Part shown: one piece after another, positions 24,460 through 31,955 of the stretch | How the letters are laid out: every line of letters begins with the position of its first letter | Numbering within the stretch: position 1 is the stretch's first letter | DNA from: JANQTF01 sp036835375 | GTDB lineage: Bacteria > Bacteroidota > Bacteroidia > J057 | Reading direction: 5' to 3' | Assembly: GCA_036835375.1 (NCBI GenBank) | Contig: DAITMB010000043.1 | Location: 1 to 37,052 of the forward strand | Length of the DNA: 37,052 nucleotides | Position numbers and translations under genes: made by a program | The notes under the pieces: generated by a model | The model's input: only the letters and a program-made list of their open reading frames with translations | What the model was told of the DNA's origin: nothing | Database searches by the model: none

Positions 24460-25563
24460 ATGACAACGACGCGCCGACAATTTCTCAAAGCTACTGCCTT
24501 GGGCACCGGCCTTACCGCTCTCAGCGGACTTGCCACCCTCCAAGCTGCATGTGAATCATCTGATGAGCCTGTGCTTGGAGTCGCTTTGGTAGGGTTGGGT
24601 AATTACAGTCGTGGTCAGCTCGGACCGGCATTGAAATCGACGAAGCACTGCCGCCTGGCAGGCGTCGTGACGGGCGACCGCAGCAAGGGAGAGCAGTGGG
24701 CGAAGGAGTATGGTTTTGACCCGTCACACATTTATTCCTACGACACCTTTGACGACATTGCCAAGGACCCTGACATCGACATCGTGTACGTGGTTTTGCC
24801 CAATGCCATGCACGCCGAATATGTGATTCGAGCGGCCAAGGCTGGAAAACACGTGATTACAGAAAAGCCCATGGCAGTGTCTGTGGCAGAGTGCGATGCC
24901 ATGATTGCAGCTTGCCAAACTGCTGGGGTGAAGCTCGGTGTGGGCTATCGCTTGCACTTGGAACCCCACAACCAAGAGATGATGCGCCTTGGCCAGGAGA
25001 AGGTATATGGTGAAATCAAGCTAATCGAAGCTGCCTTCGGGTTTCGAGCTTTTGGATGGGAAAACTGGCGCTTTCACCGAGAACTCGCAGGTGGTGGAGC
25101 CATGATGGACGTGGGGGTGTATTGCATTCAGGCTGCATGCTATGTTTCGGGCGAATTACCCATAGAAGTCACAGCCCAAGAAATCAAGACTTACCCCGAG
25201 CGCTTCGTAGATGTGGATGAGACGATCCTGTGGCAGATGCGATTCCCCTCCGGTGCCTTAGCCAATTGTTCCACGAGCTACGCGGTGAATGTGCATCACT
25301 TGGACGTATTCTGTGAAAAAGGGAATTTCGGGCTGTCCCCTGCCTTTGGCTATGATGGTTTGCAAGGATATCGAGGCGAAGAAACCCTGGCGCTCGGGCA
25401 ACTTTCTGAACAAGCACTCCATATGGATCATTTCGTTCAGGTCGTCCGGGGGAAAGAGCCCCTGAAGACCCCTGGCGAAATGGGCAGACGGGACATGAAG
25501 ATCATCGAAGCAATCTATCAAGCCACTGCTACAGGACAAAAAGTGAGCCTTATCTGGGACTAA
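24460..25563 (+). CDS. Tat-exported Gfo/Idh/MocA-family oxidoreductase
   Basis: A 367-residue NAD(P)-dependent sugar oxidoreductase of the glucose-fructose oxidoreductase type. The N-terminus is a twin-arginine signal: TTTRRQFLKATALGTG followed by a hydrophobic stretch and AACESSDE, where a cysteine could be lipidated. The Rossmann half has VALVGLGNYSRGQLGP and the family phrases DIDIVYVVLPNAMHAEYV and EKPMAVSVAECDAM (catalytic Lys-Pro). The C-terminal half has GGGAMMDVGVYCIQAACYVSG, with the conserved D-G-Y pattern. Exported members carry their cofactor through the Tat route already folded. The gene is packed 11 bases after the ADP-ribosylglycohydrolase and 25 bases before hisF, so it is part of one transcription unit. 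A periplasmic sugar oxidation beside the GH3 enzyme is a reasonable inference. Confidence 0.93.
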   Translation: MTTTRRQFLKATALGTGLTALSGLATLQAACESSDEPVLGVALVGLGNYSRGQLGPALKSTKHCRLAGVVTGDRSKGEQWAKEYGFDPSHIYSYDTFDDIAKDPDIDIVYVVLPNAMHAEYVIRAAKAGKHVITEKPMAVSVAECDAMIAACQTAGVKLGVGYRLHLEPHNQEMMRLGQEKVYGEIKLIEAAFGFRAFGWENWRFHRELAGGGAMMDVGVYCIQAACYVSGELPIEVTAQEIKTYPERFVDVDETILWQMRFPSGALANCSTSYAVNVHHLDVFCEKGNFGLSPAFGYDGLQGYRGEETLALGQLSEQALHMDHFVQVVRGKEPLKTPGEMGRRDMKIIEAIYQATATGQKVSLIWD

Positions 25564-25588
25564 TTCATTTGATCCAACCTGAATCAGA

Positions 25589-26365
25589 ATGCTTACGAAG
25601 CGAATCATTCCTTGTCTGGACATCAAAGACGGGCGCACCGTGAAAGGCGTCAACTTCGTGGACTTGCGTGACGCGGGCGATCCCGTGGAATTGGCTGGTG
25701 CCTATGCGCTGTCAGGTGCCGATGAACTGTGCTTTCTAGACATCACTGCCACGGTCGAGAACCGGGACACCCTGCTTGAATTGGTTCGCCACGTCGCAGC
25801 GGCAATCAATATCCCCTTTACTGTGGGGGGCGGGATTCGCTCGGTGGAGGACGTCTCGCGACTGCTCCTCGCGGGTGCCGATAAGGTGTCAATCAACTCC
25901 GCTGCCGTGCAGCGGCCAGCGCTGATTGATGAACTGGCCCGCGAATTTGGATCGCAATGCGTCGTGGTAGCGATAGATACCAACCTGCTTGAAGGGGATT
26001 GGCATGTGTTTACACACGGTGGTCGTCGGCCTACGAATCTCAACACACTCGCTTGGGCAAAAGAGATCTGTGACCGAGGCGCGGGGGAGATGCTGCTCAC
26101 TTCCATGGCCAGTGACGGGACGAAAGCCGGATTTTCTTTGGATATCACGAGGGCGGTTTCGGAGCGATGTCCCGTTCCTGTGATCGCTTCCGGAGGGGCA
26201 GGCACGATGGCCCACTTCACTGAGGCTTTCACGGAGGGGAAGGCGGATGCTGCGCTGGCTGCTTCGGTGTTTCACTTTGGCACCATTCCCATCCCTGAGC
26301 TCAAGGCATTTCTGGCAGCTGAGGGCATCGCCATTCGCAAGCATTCGCAGCCTACAGTAAATTGA
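25589..26365 (+). CDS. hisF: Imidazole glycerol phosphate synthase cyclase subunit HisF
   Basis: The (beta/alpha)8 cyclase subunit that, with the HisH glutaminase, converts PRFAR to IGP and AICAR in histidine synthesis. The catalytic aspartates D11 (IPCLDIKDG) and D130 (VVVAIDTN) are both in their canonical positions, and phosphate-binding loops are visible (TVGGGIRS, LLTSMASDGTKAGF, VIASGGAG). At 258 residues it is full length. The rest of the pathway (hisG, D, C, B, H, A) is not in the window; only hisIE follows, 203 bases away from stop to start. The gene begins 25 bases after the Gfo-type oxidoreductase, so it may be read from that module's promoter, an unusual position for a biosynthetic gene. 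Confidence 0.98.
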   Translation: MLTKRIIPCLDIKDGRTVKGVNFVDLRDAGDPVELAGAYALSGADELCFLDITATVENRDTLLELVRHVAAAINIPFTVGGGIRSVEDVSRLLLAGADKVSINSAAVQRPALIDELAREFGSQCVVVAIDTNLLEGDWHVFTHGGRRPTNLNTLAWAKEICDRGAGEMLLTSMASDGTKAGFSLDITRAVSERCPVPVIASGGAGTMAHFTEAFTEGKADAALAASVFHFGTIPIPELKAFLAAEGIAIRKHSQPTVN

Positions 26366-26569
26366 GCACCTTATTCGCTGGAAGACAGCGGAGTGCCGTC
26401 CATGCAAGCCAATCTTTTCGAGGCGGCCTATCAAGTTATCAGGGAATCAGCAGAGAGTTTTGCATCTTTGCCCTGCCCAGAAGAGGGGAGGGGAGGCGCA
26501 ATGTTTGGCTCGCTACGCCATTTGTTGAGGCACTTTTTCTCAGTTCTAGGATTATTTGATTGCCTGTCC

Positions 26570-27169
26570 ATGAATTTAGAAAAGCAAAACGGATTGATTC
26601 CAGCCATCATACAGGATGCTGATACCCGGCAGGTCTTGATGTTGGGATACATGAATCAAGAAGCCCTGGAAAAAACCCGCCGGGAAGGTCGTGTGACATT
26701 CTTTAGTAGGAGCAAACAGCGGCTATGGACCAAAGGCGAGACTTCTGGCAACTTTTTGCATGTGCAGAGTATTTTTGAAGACTGTGATGAAGACACGTTG
26801 CTGATCCACGTGCATCCCCAAGGGCCTGTGTGCCATACGGGAACTCATACTTGCTTTGGGGAGGACAATGAGGCATCTGTATTTTTTTTAGATGCTTTAG
26901 GTAGGCTCATTCGCTCGCGTCACGAGCAAATGACAGAAGGAAGCTACACCACGTCACTTTTTCAAAAGGGCATCAACAAGATTGCTCAAAAAGTAGGCGA
27001 AGAAGCGGTGGAGACCATCATTGAAGCCAAAGACGACAACGAGGCACTATTTCTAAATGAGTGTGCTGATCTCATATACCACTTGATGGTGTTGCTGGAA
27101 GCCAAGGGAACCAGCTTGCCTGCTGTGGTAGAGGTGCTGCGCCAGCGTAATGCTCAAAGTGAAGGCTAG
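26570..27169 (+). CDS. hisI: Bifunctional phosphoribosyl-AMP cyclohydrolase / phosphoribosyl-ATP pyrophosphatase HisIE
   Basis: A fusion carrying steps two and three of histidine synthesis. The N-terminal HisI domain (about residues 1-105) has the PRA-CH motifs LGYMNQEALEKT, FFSRSKQRLWTKGETSGN and the metal-binding region around CDEDTLL and CHTGTHTCF. The C-terminal HisE domain (about 115-195) has KINIA-like helices, KVGEEAVETIIEA, NECADLIYHLMVLL. The ATG at 26570 (MNLEKQNGLIP) is preferred; the frame is open back to 26393, but that adds 59 residues not seen in the family. It is 200 residues, normal for HisIE. It is downstream of hisF and probably in the same transcript. Confidence 0.96.
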   Translation: MNLEKQNGLIPAIIQDADTRQVLMLGYMNQEALEKTRREGRVTFFSRSKQRLWTKGETSGNFLHVQSIFEDCDEDTLLIHVHPQGPVCHTGTHTCFGEDNEASVFFLDALGRLIRSRHEQMTEGSYTTSLFQKGINKIAQKVGEEAVETIIEAKDDNEALFLNECADLIYHLMVLLEAKGTSLPAVVEVLRQRNAQSEG

Positions 27170-27191
27170 CGCGCTGAAAATATGTGTTGAC

Positions 27192-27214
27192 TTGTCACAC
27201 ACGATTGTCACACA
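27192..27214. repeat. Tandem TTGTCACACA repeat before the 3HCDH-like gene
   Basis: TTGTCACACA occurs twice, at 27192-27201 and 27205-27214, with starts 13 bases apart. A preceding TGTGTTGAC forms an imperfect dyad with the first copy. It lies 31-53 bases before the next gene's ATG and after hisIE, so it could be a regulator-binding site. There is no further copy nearby. Confidence 0.4.
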
Positions 27215-27244
27215 AGATGAGAGGGAACAGTCACGTCTCTTTCG

Positions 27245-27940
27245 ATGATGAGCGGTTCTGATTTATCAAATTTACCCATGAATTTTGCCCCTTTTGCCCT
27301 TGTCGGGACCACCTCTCGCCGCGAAGAATGCCTTCGAAGACTCCAAGTGACGCCCGACTACCAGGGGGAGATGCCTCCGGCGGACTTAGATCGCTATCGC
27401 ATGGTAATCGACCTTCAGCTTGAGGACCATCCCAGCCGACTGGACCGATACGGTCGCTCTGAAGAGCTGCTGATTGTCGGGGCTGCCGTAAAAAAATCTC
27501 TCTTGGGTATGTGTTTGATGCATCGGCATTTACGGCAGGACAAATTGCTGGGAATGAATGCGTTGCCTGGGTTTTTGGATAGAGAATTATGGGAAATTTC
27601 CTATTTGGAAAAATCCTCCAGGGAGATCATTGGCGAATTAAGTGCTTTCTGGAACCAGCCCTGCGAGCCCATCCAGGATCGTGTAGGGATGGTGTCGCCG
27701 AGGGTGCTGTTTTTGATCATCAATGAAGCATTTCTTGTGGAGCAAGAAGGCACGGCTACCCGTGAAGACATTGACACTGCGATGAAGCTCGGGACCAATT
27801 ATCCCTTTGGGCCATTCGAATGGGCAGAAAAGATCGGTCACCGGGACATCGTCGAAACGCTGGAGGCGCTCCACGCAGATAGCGGCGACGCGCGCTTTGT
27901 GCCCGTGCCTTCGCTTCAAAAAGCAATGACAAACCGCTAA
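27245..27940 (+). CDS. 3-hydroxyacyl-CoA dehydrogenase-like protein with a degenerate N-terminal domain
   Basis: A 231-residue protein. The last 90 residues match the 3-hydroxyacyl-CoA dehydrogenase C-terminal domain: DRVGMVSPRVLFLIINEAF, then 'TREDIDTAMKLGTNYPFGPFEWA' and DIVETLEALHA. The expected NAD-binding Rossmann half is missing its GxGxxG motif; residues 1-130 keep a rough alternating alpha/beta pattern (VGTTSRREECL, VVIDL-like strands, LLIVGAAVKKS) but no clear nucleotide site. Short proteins of this kind occur in several Bacteroidota, so it may be a genuine diverged family rather than a broken gene. The ATG at 27245 is nominal; 27248 or 27278 are possible. A dimer-forming or acyl-CoA-binding role is plausible, but unproven. 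Confidence 0.8.
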   Translation: MMSGSDLSNLPMNFAPFALVGTTSRREECLRRLQVTPDYQGEMPPADLDRYRMVIDLQLEDHPSRLDRYGRSEELLIVGAAVKKSLLGMCLMHRHLRQDKLLGMNALPGFLDRELWEISYLEKSSREIIGELSAFWNQPCEPIQDRVGMVSPRVLFLIINEAFLVEQEGTATREDIDTAMKLGTNYPFGPFEWAEKIGHRDIVETLEALHADSGDARFVPVPSLQKAMTNR

Positions 27941-27941
27941 A

Positions 27942-29543
27942 TCAGGGCTGCTCAGTGCGAGATTGCCACACCTTGAGTTGATGCATCAAGCTGTCAAAGG
28001 CCGGACTGTCCAAGTACAGGGCCACGCCAAAGGAGTCCACATTTGGCACATAGAGGTACTTTTCCTGAAAAAATGCTCCATCGGTCATGCGTTTTCGCAA
28101 TCCAATGTAGTGACGATGGGGCATCCATATCAAGTCAGGTTTCCAGCTTGCGAGCTGGCTGTCGTTGTAACCCTCTTTGGCAATCGCAGGATGGTGGAGT
28201 CCTGCAAGGTCCATGATGCGCAGATCCGGATAGTGGACAGAAGGGTAGCCGTGCTCTGTGGCAGCGAAGGAAGCACCCGCTGGCAGTACTTCCAACATAT
28301 GAATCGGTAGGTTAAAGTCTTGGTCCCAAGTAGTGGAATTGCTGGCCGAATGCAGAAAATTTTTGCCTTGGATGGTACTTGCTTCCCGCTTTTTTTCATT
28401 TGTGCGGGATCTTTCCCAGCGATCAATAAAAGTTCCGGAGATCATCACGGTCGTCCACAGCAGGATGATCAGCGGCACTTGGGGGCGTGGGAAATGGCGG
28501 TCCTTACATGCGAGAAATGCCAGTGGCCCGACCAGCAGAAAGGGCAAGGAAGGCAAAAAGAATCTGGAAAAATACCCCATAATCTGAACCTTGGATGACA
28601 AGACCAACAGGGTCAGCAACATAGGTATCCAAAAGGCGGCCAGCACCTTCCAATGGCCTCGCTTGCCCAAGATCACGAGCACGATGAATGGCAAGATTCC
28701 CATACACAGAAATTGCCCCAGGTAGGTCTTCACAGGCCACAGGTCCATGCCTAGATAGCCTTCCAGATATGAGAAGGATTTGGAATAGGCCGGGAGGGGA
28801 GTGGGGTCGCCGAAATACCACCAAGTCGCTACCATGTGTGCACAAAAGAGGAGGCCCAGCATGGCCACTGTTGGCCACAAGCGACGTTTCTGATTGGTTG
28901 CCCACAGCCACAACACGGGAAATAGGAGAAAGTAAATGCCTGTGTCTGGCCGAGCCAAAAATGGCAGGTAAGTAGCGATGATCGCTATGAAATAGCGCTG
29001 TCGGGATGGCGACGCTTGTTCTTTCAGCCAGCAAAAAACCATAAGGCAGGTCGCTGCGAAGCTCAGTGTACTGTCCATGCCACTCAGGCTCACCCAGTGA
29101 AAGGCTGAACTTCCAGTGAGGGGAAGGACCCAAATCCATCCCAAGTTGTCATCAGGAAGCAAATGAGCGAGAATTTTCCCTAAAAAAAACAGTCCCAGCA
29201 GGCCAAAAAAGAGCGAAGAGCACACTAGCATCACGTTGGCGTGACTGATTCCAATGCCTATGACTTCTTGCCAAATCCAGATCCATACAACATACAGCAT
29301 GCTGGTACAGCCGTAACTGGGTTCGTCGGGATTCCATCCAAAAACACCATGATTCGCCAAATTATAGGCATATCTACAAAACATGTAGGCGTCGTCCCAC
29401 GCACGGACTGTCCCTGCGCCAGAGCTTGCAAATCCCCGAACCAATAAAATCAGCAAACTCAGCCCCAATATGCTCCAAGCGGCATATTTCAGCAGCGACT
29501 CCCGATATTGGGACCAAGTGTCGATGGTGGGAAGTCGGCTCAT
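27942..29543 (-). CDS. GT-C-type membrane glycosyltransferase
   Basis: A 533-residue inner-membrane protein with about 10-12 hydrophobic segments and a soluble C-terminal part (about residues 395-530). An acidic motif sits just after the first helix: RAWDDAYMFCRYAYNLANHG, followed by NPDEPSYGCTSMLYV. The early Asp-Asp and the conserved 'G-TS-L' phrase are typical of GT-C enzymes that take a sugar from a polyprenyl-phosphate donor and work at the outer face of the membrane (PMT/ArnT/AftB-like). The gene is 24 bases after the stop of the polyprenyl-phosphate mannose synthase gene, so the donor it uses is probably that product. Acceptor unknown. It is convergent with the 3HCDH-like gene, with only one base between the stops. 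Confidence 0.8.
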   Translation of the reverse strand: MSRLPTIDTWSQYRESLLKYAAWSILGLSLLILLVRGFASSGAGTVRAWDDAYMFCRYAYNLANHGVFGWNPDEPSYGCTSMLYVVWIWIWQEVIGIGISHANVMLVCSSLFFGLLGLFFLGKILAHLLPDDNLGWIWVLPLTGSSAFHWVSLSGMDSTLSFAATCLMVFCWLKEQASPSRQRYFIAIIATYLPFLARPDTGIYFLLFPVLWLWATNQKRRLWPTVAMLGLLFCAHMVATWWYFGDPTPLPAYSKSFSYLEGYLGMDLWPVKTYLGQFLCMGILPFIVLVILGKRGHWKVLAAFWIPMLLTLLVLSSKVQIMGYFSRFFLPSLPFLLVGPLAFLACKDRHFPRPQVPLIILLWTTVMISGTFIDRWERSRTNEKKREASTIQGKNFLHSASNSTTWDQDFNLPIHMLEVLPAGASFAATEHGYPSVHYPDLRIMDLAGLHHPAIAKEGYNDSQLASWKPDLIWMPHRHYIGLRKRMTDGAFFQEKYLYVPNVDSFGVALYLDSPAFDSLMHQLKVWQSRTEQP

Positions 29544-29567
29544 GAGGGTGTGTTCTGATACAGGATT

Positions 29568-30296
29568 TCAAGCCCAGGATTGAAACCAACTGCGAATTTT
29601 CATGCCCATCACCCCGAAAAAGGCTTCTTTGAAAATACCGCTCGACATCTTGGACTGGCCCATCGTGCGATCCCGAAAAATGATCGGGACTTCCTTGATT
29701 TTGAATCCATACTTCCAAGCGCGAAATTTCATTTCGATCTGAAAAGCATAACCGGTGAATCGCAGGGGGCGTGCCATGATTTTGGTTAGCACTGGCGCTG
29801 TGTAGCACTTGAACCCCGCCGTGGTGTCCATGATCGGCATTCCTGTGATTTTTCGCACATACCAACTGGCGTAGTAGCTCATCAATACGCGCCCGATGGG
29901 CCAATTGATCACATTCACCCCGTTGACATATCGAGAGCCGATGGACATGTCGAAGCCCGCCTGCGAACATGCCTCCAGGAGCAAAGTCAAGTCATCGGGA
30001 TTGTGACTAAAATCCGCGTCCATCTCAAAGATAAAATGGTAGCCACGATCCAGCGCCCAGCGAAATCCATGCAAGTAAGCCGTCCCTAATCCCTGTTTTC
30101 CAGCTCGTTGCTCCATGAACAGGCGCGTCGGATATGTCTCCATCAAGTCCTTGACGATGTCTGCCGTACCATCAGGAGAGTTGTCCTCCACGATCAGCAT
30201 GTGGACCTCAGGCAGGGTTTTCATGACTTGCTGAATCAGGAGAGCGATGTTCTCTTTTTCATTATAGGTAGGAACAATGACAAGTTGTAAGCCCAT
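29568..30296 (-). CDS. Polyprenyl-phosphate mannosyltransferase (DPM1-type GT2)
   Basis: A 242-residue family GT2 enzyme that transfers a sugar, usually mannose, from a nucleotide donor to polyprenyl phosphate at the cytoplasmic face. Visible family motifs are VIVPTYNEKENI at the N-terminus, EDNSPDGT, KQGLGTAYLHGFRWAL, the DxD-type metal site in EMDADFSHNPDD, TTAGFKCY and EVPIIFRDRTMGQSKMS. There is no C-terminal membrane domain, as in bacterial Ppm1-type enzymes. The ATG at 30294-30296 (MGLQLVIVP) is preferred to the longer frame that begins at a TTG at 30326. It is co-directional with the following GT-C gene, and the two probably form a donor-synthesis and transfer pair. Confidence 0.92.
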   Translation of the reverse strand: MGLQLVIVPTYNEKENIALLIQQVMKTLPEVHMLIVEDNSPDGTADIVKDLMETYPTRLFMEQRAGKQGLGTAYLHGFRWALDRGYHFIFEMDADFSHNPDDLTLLLEACSQAGFDMSIGSRYVNGVNVINWPIGRVLMSYYASWYVRKITGMPIMDTTAGFKCYTAPVLTKIMARPLRFTGYAFQIEMKFRAWKYGFKIKEVPIIFRDRTMGQSKMSSGIFKEAFFGVMGMKIRSWFQSWA

Positions 30297-30571
30297 TCGT
30301 GCTGAATTCGGATCGATAAATGACAAGAGCCAAAACTACGCTTTCGGCAGACTTTTGCCAAGCATCCGGGCAAAGGAGCAGAGAGAATCTGTGGACTGAA
30401 ATCAAAATGAGGGAGAATCATTTGGGTGCTTACCTTGGGTGGTCCCATGTACGTTGAGATTTCTTTGCAGCCGTTCTGATGGGAGCCTATCAGCCTGCCC
30501 CGGCAGTTTCTGTTGCCTGAATTGAAAATTTATCCGTATTTGACCCCCAATTGATGAAACTGCGAAAGCTT

Positions 30572-31381
30572 ATGTCCAACAATCTACTCCAAGGCAAAAA
30601 TGGCATCATCTTCGGTGCCCTCGATTCCTCTTCCATCGCGTGGAAGGTAGCAGAGCGAGTGTATGAAGAAGGTGGCCGATTTGTACTCACCAATGCGCCC
30701 GTAGCCCTTCGCATGGGCGAGATCAAAGAGCTGGCCGAAAAAACGCAATCACAGCTTATTCCTGCCGATGCGACCAGCACCGAAGATCTTACCAAGCTTG
30801 TAGAAGCGGCGGAAGAGCAATATGGCAAGATTGATTTTGTCCTGCATTCCATCGGAATGTCCCCCAATGTGCGCAAAGGACGAATTTACACCGACCTCAA
30901 CTATGATTGGCTCAACAAGACCTATGACATCTCTGCCATGAGTTTTCATAAGGTCATGCAAGTGCTGTATCAGCGCAACGCCATGAACGAATGGGGGTCT
31001 ATCGTGGGACTCACTTACGTGGCAGCTCAGCGTACTTTTCCTGACTACAGCGATATGGCCGATGCCAAAGCCTTGCTCGAATCCATCGCCAGAAGCTTTG
31101 GATGGCACTTTGGCAAGCTGGCAAAAGTGCGTGTGAACACAATTTCTCAGTCTCCGACGCCAACAACGGCTGGATCAGGGGTGTCAGGATTCAGCAAAAT
31201 GCTGGATTATGGTGCGAAAATGTCGCCTTTGGGCAATGCTTCCGCTGAGGATTGCGCCAACTATGTGATCAGCCTATTTTCCGATCTCACCCGCAAGGTG
31301 ACCATGCAGAATCTATTCCACGACGGCGGATTTTCTTCCGTAGGTATCTCTCCAGAAATCTTAGAAGGACTGGGCGAATAA
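30572..31381 (+). CDS. fabI: Enoyl-[acyl-carrier-protein] reductase FabI
   Basis: The NADH-dependent reductase that completes each cycle of fatty-acid elongation. It is a divergent short-chain dehydrogenase: the cofactor loop reads IIFGALDSSSIAWKVAER (FabI-type spacing rather than the GxxxGxG of classic SDRs), LHSIGMSPN (a FabI strand) and the catalytic Tyr159 and Lys166 in the YxxxxxxK arrangement (YSDMADAK). The C-terminal part has SPLGNASAEDCANYVISLFSD and DGGFSS. With the ATG at 30572 (MSNNLLQGK) it is 269 residues, close to other FabI. Two upstream in-frame starts (a TTG at 30551 and ATG at 30554) add a short leader and are less likely. It is followed by an RluE-type gene after 6 bases. 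Confidence 0.97.
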   Translation: MSNNLLQGKNGIIFGALDSSSIAWKVAERVYEEGGRFVLTNAPVALRMGEIKELAEKTQSQLIPADATSTEDLTKLVEAAEEQYGKIDFVLHSIGMSPNVRKGRIYTDLNYDWLNKTYDISAMSFHKVMQVLYQRNAMNEWGSIVGLTYVAAQRTFPDYSDMADAKALLESIARSFGWHFGKLAKVRVNTISQSPTPTTAGSGVSGFSKMLDYGAKMSPLGNASAEDCANYVISLFSDLTRKVTMQNLFHDGGFSSVGISPEILEGLGE

Positions 31382-31387
31382 GGGAAT

Positions 31388-31936
31388 ATGTATCGTTCCT
31401 TTGCGCTCTACAAGCCCTTTGGTGTACTGAGTCAATTTTCTGCCATAGAAGGGAAACACACCTTGGGGGAATATTTCGATTTCCCAAAGGATGTGTATCC
31501 CATTGGCCGTCTGGATGAAGACTCCGAAGGCTTGCTGCTCCTCAGCAACGATCCGCAGCAAAATCAGCGCTGGCTGTCTGCCGCCATTGAAAAGGAATAC
31601 TGGGTGCAGGTAGAAGGGATTCCGACGCAAGAGGCGCTCGCGAAGCTGCAACGAGGGGTGACCATTCAGGCCAAAGGCAAGGCCATCCGTACCGCGCCAG
31701 CATTTGCTTGCCAGATATCTCCGCCCAATCTTCCTCCGAGAATACCACCGATTCGGTACCGAAAGTCTGTGCCGGATTCATGGATTTCACTCGTAATTCG
31801 AGAAGGGAAAAACAGGCAAGTCAGGAAAATGACAGCCGCTGTTGGGTTTCCGACCCTTCGCCTGCTTCGTTGGCGGATCGGCCCCTGGACCCTGGAGGGA
31901 ATGCAGCCTGGCGAAGTTCGAGAGGTAAAGTTGTAG
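31388..31936 (+). CDS. RluE-family rRNA pseudouridine synthase
   Basis: A 182-residue pseudouridine synthase of the RsuA/RluB/C/D/E/F superfamily, RluE-like because it lacks an N-terminal S4 domain. The opening FALYKPFGVLSQF and the catalytic motif GRLDEDSEGLLLLSND with Asp43 as the essential residue are clear. Later blocks are EKEYWVQVEG and VIREGKNRQVRKMTAAVGFPTLRLLRW. RluE acts on 23S rRNA (U2457 in Escherichia coli), but the exact target here is assumed. The start is 6 bases after the fabI stop, suggesting co-transcription. The gene ends 19 bases before the convergent histidine kinase gene. Confidence 0.95.
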   Translation: MYRSFALYKPFGVLSQFSAIEGKHTLGEYFDFPKDVYPIGRLDEDSEGLLLLSNDPQQNQRWLSAAIEKEYWVQVEGIPTQEALAKLQRGVTIQAKGKAIRTAPAFACQISPPNLPPRIPPIRYRKSVPDSWISLVIREGKNRQVRKMTAAVGFPTLRLLRWRIGPWTLEGMQPGEVREVKL

Positions 31937-31955
31937 CTTAGTCAATCGTTGGACG

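Noticed and set aside
26393..26569. 59-residue N-terminal extension of HisIE
   Set aside because: The extension is not found in the family and the internal ATG gives a standard HisI start.
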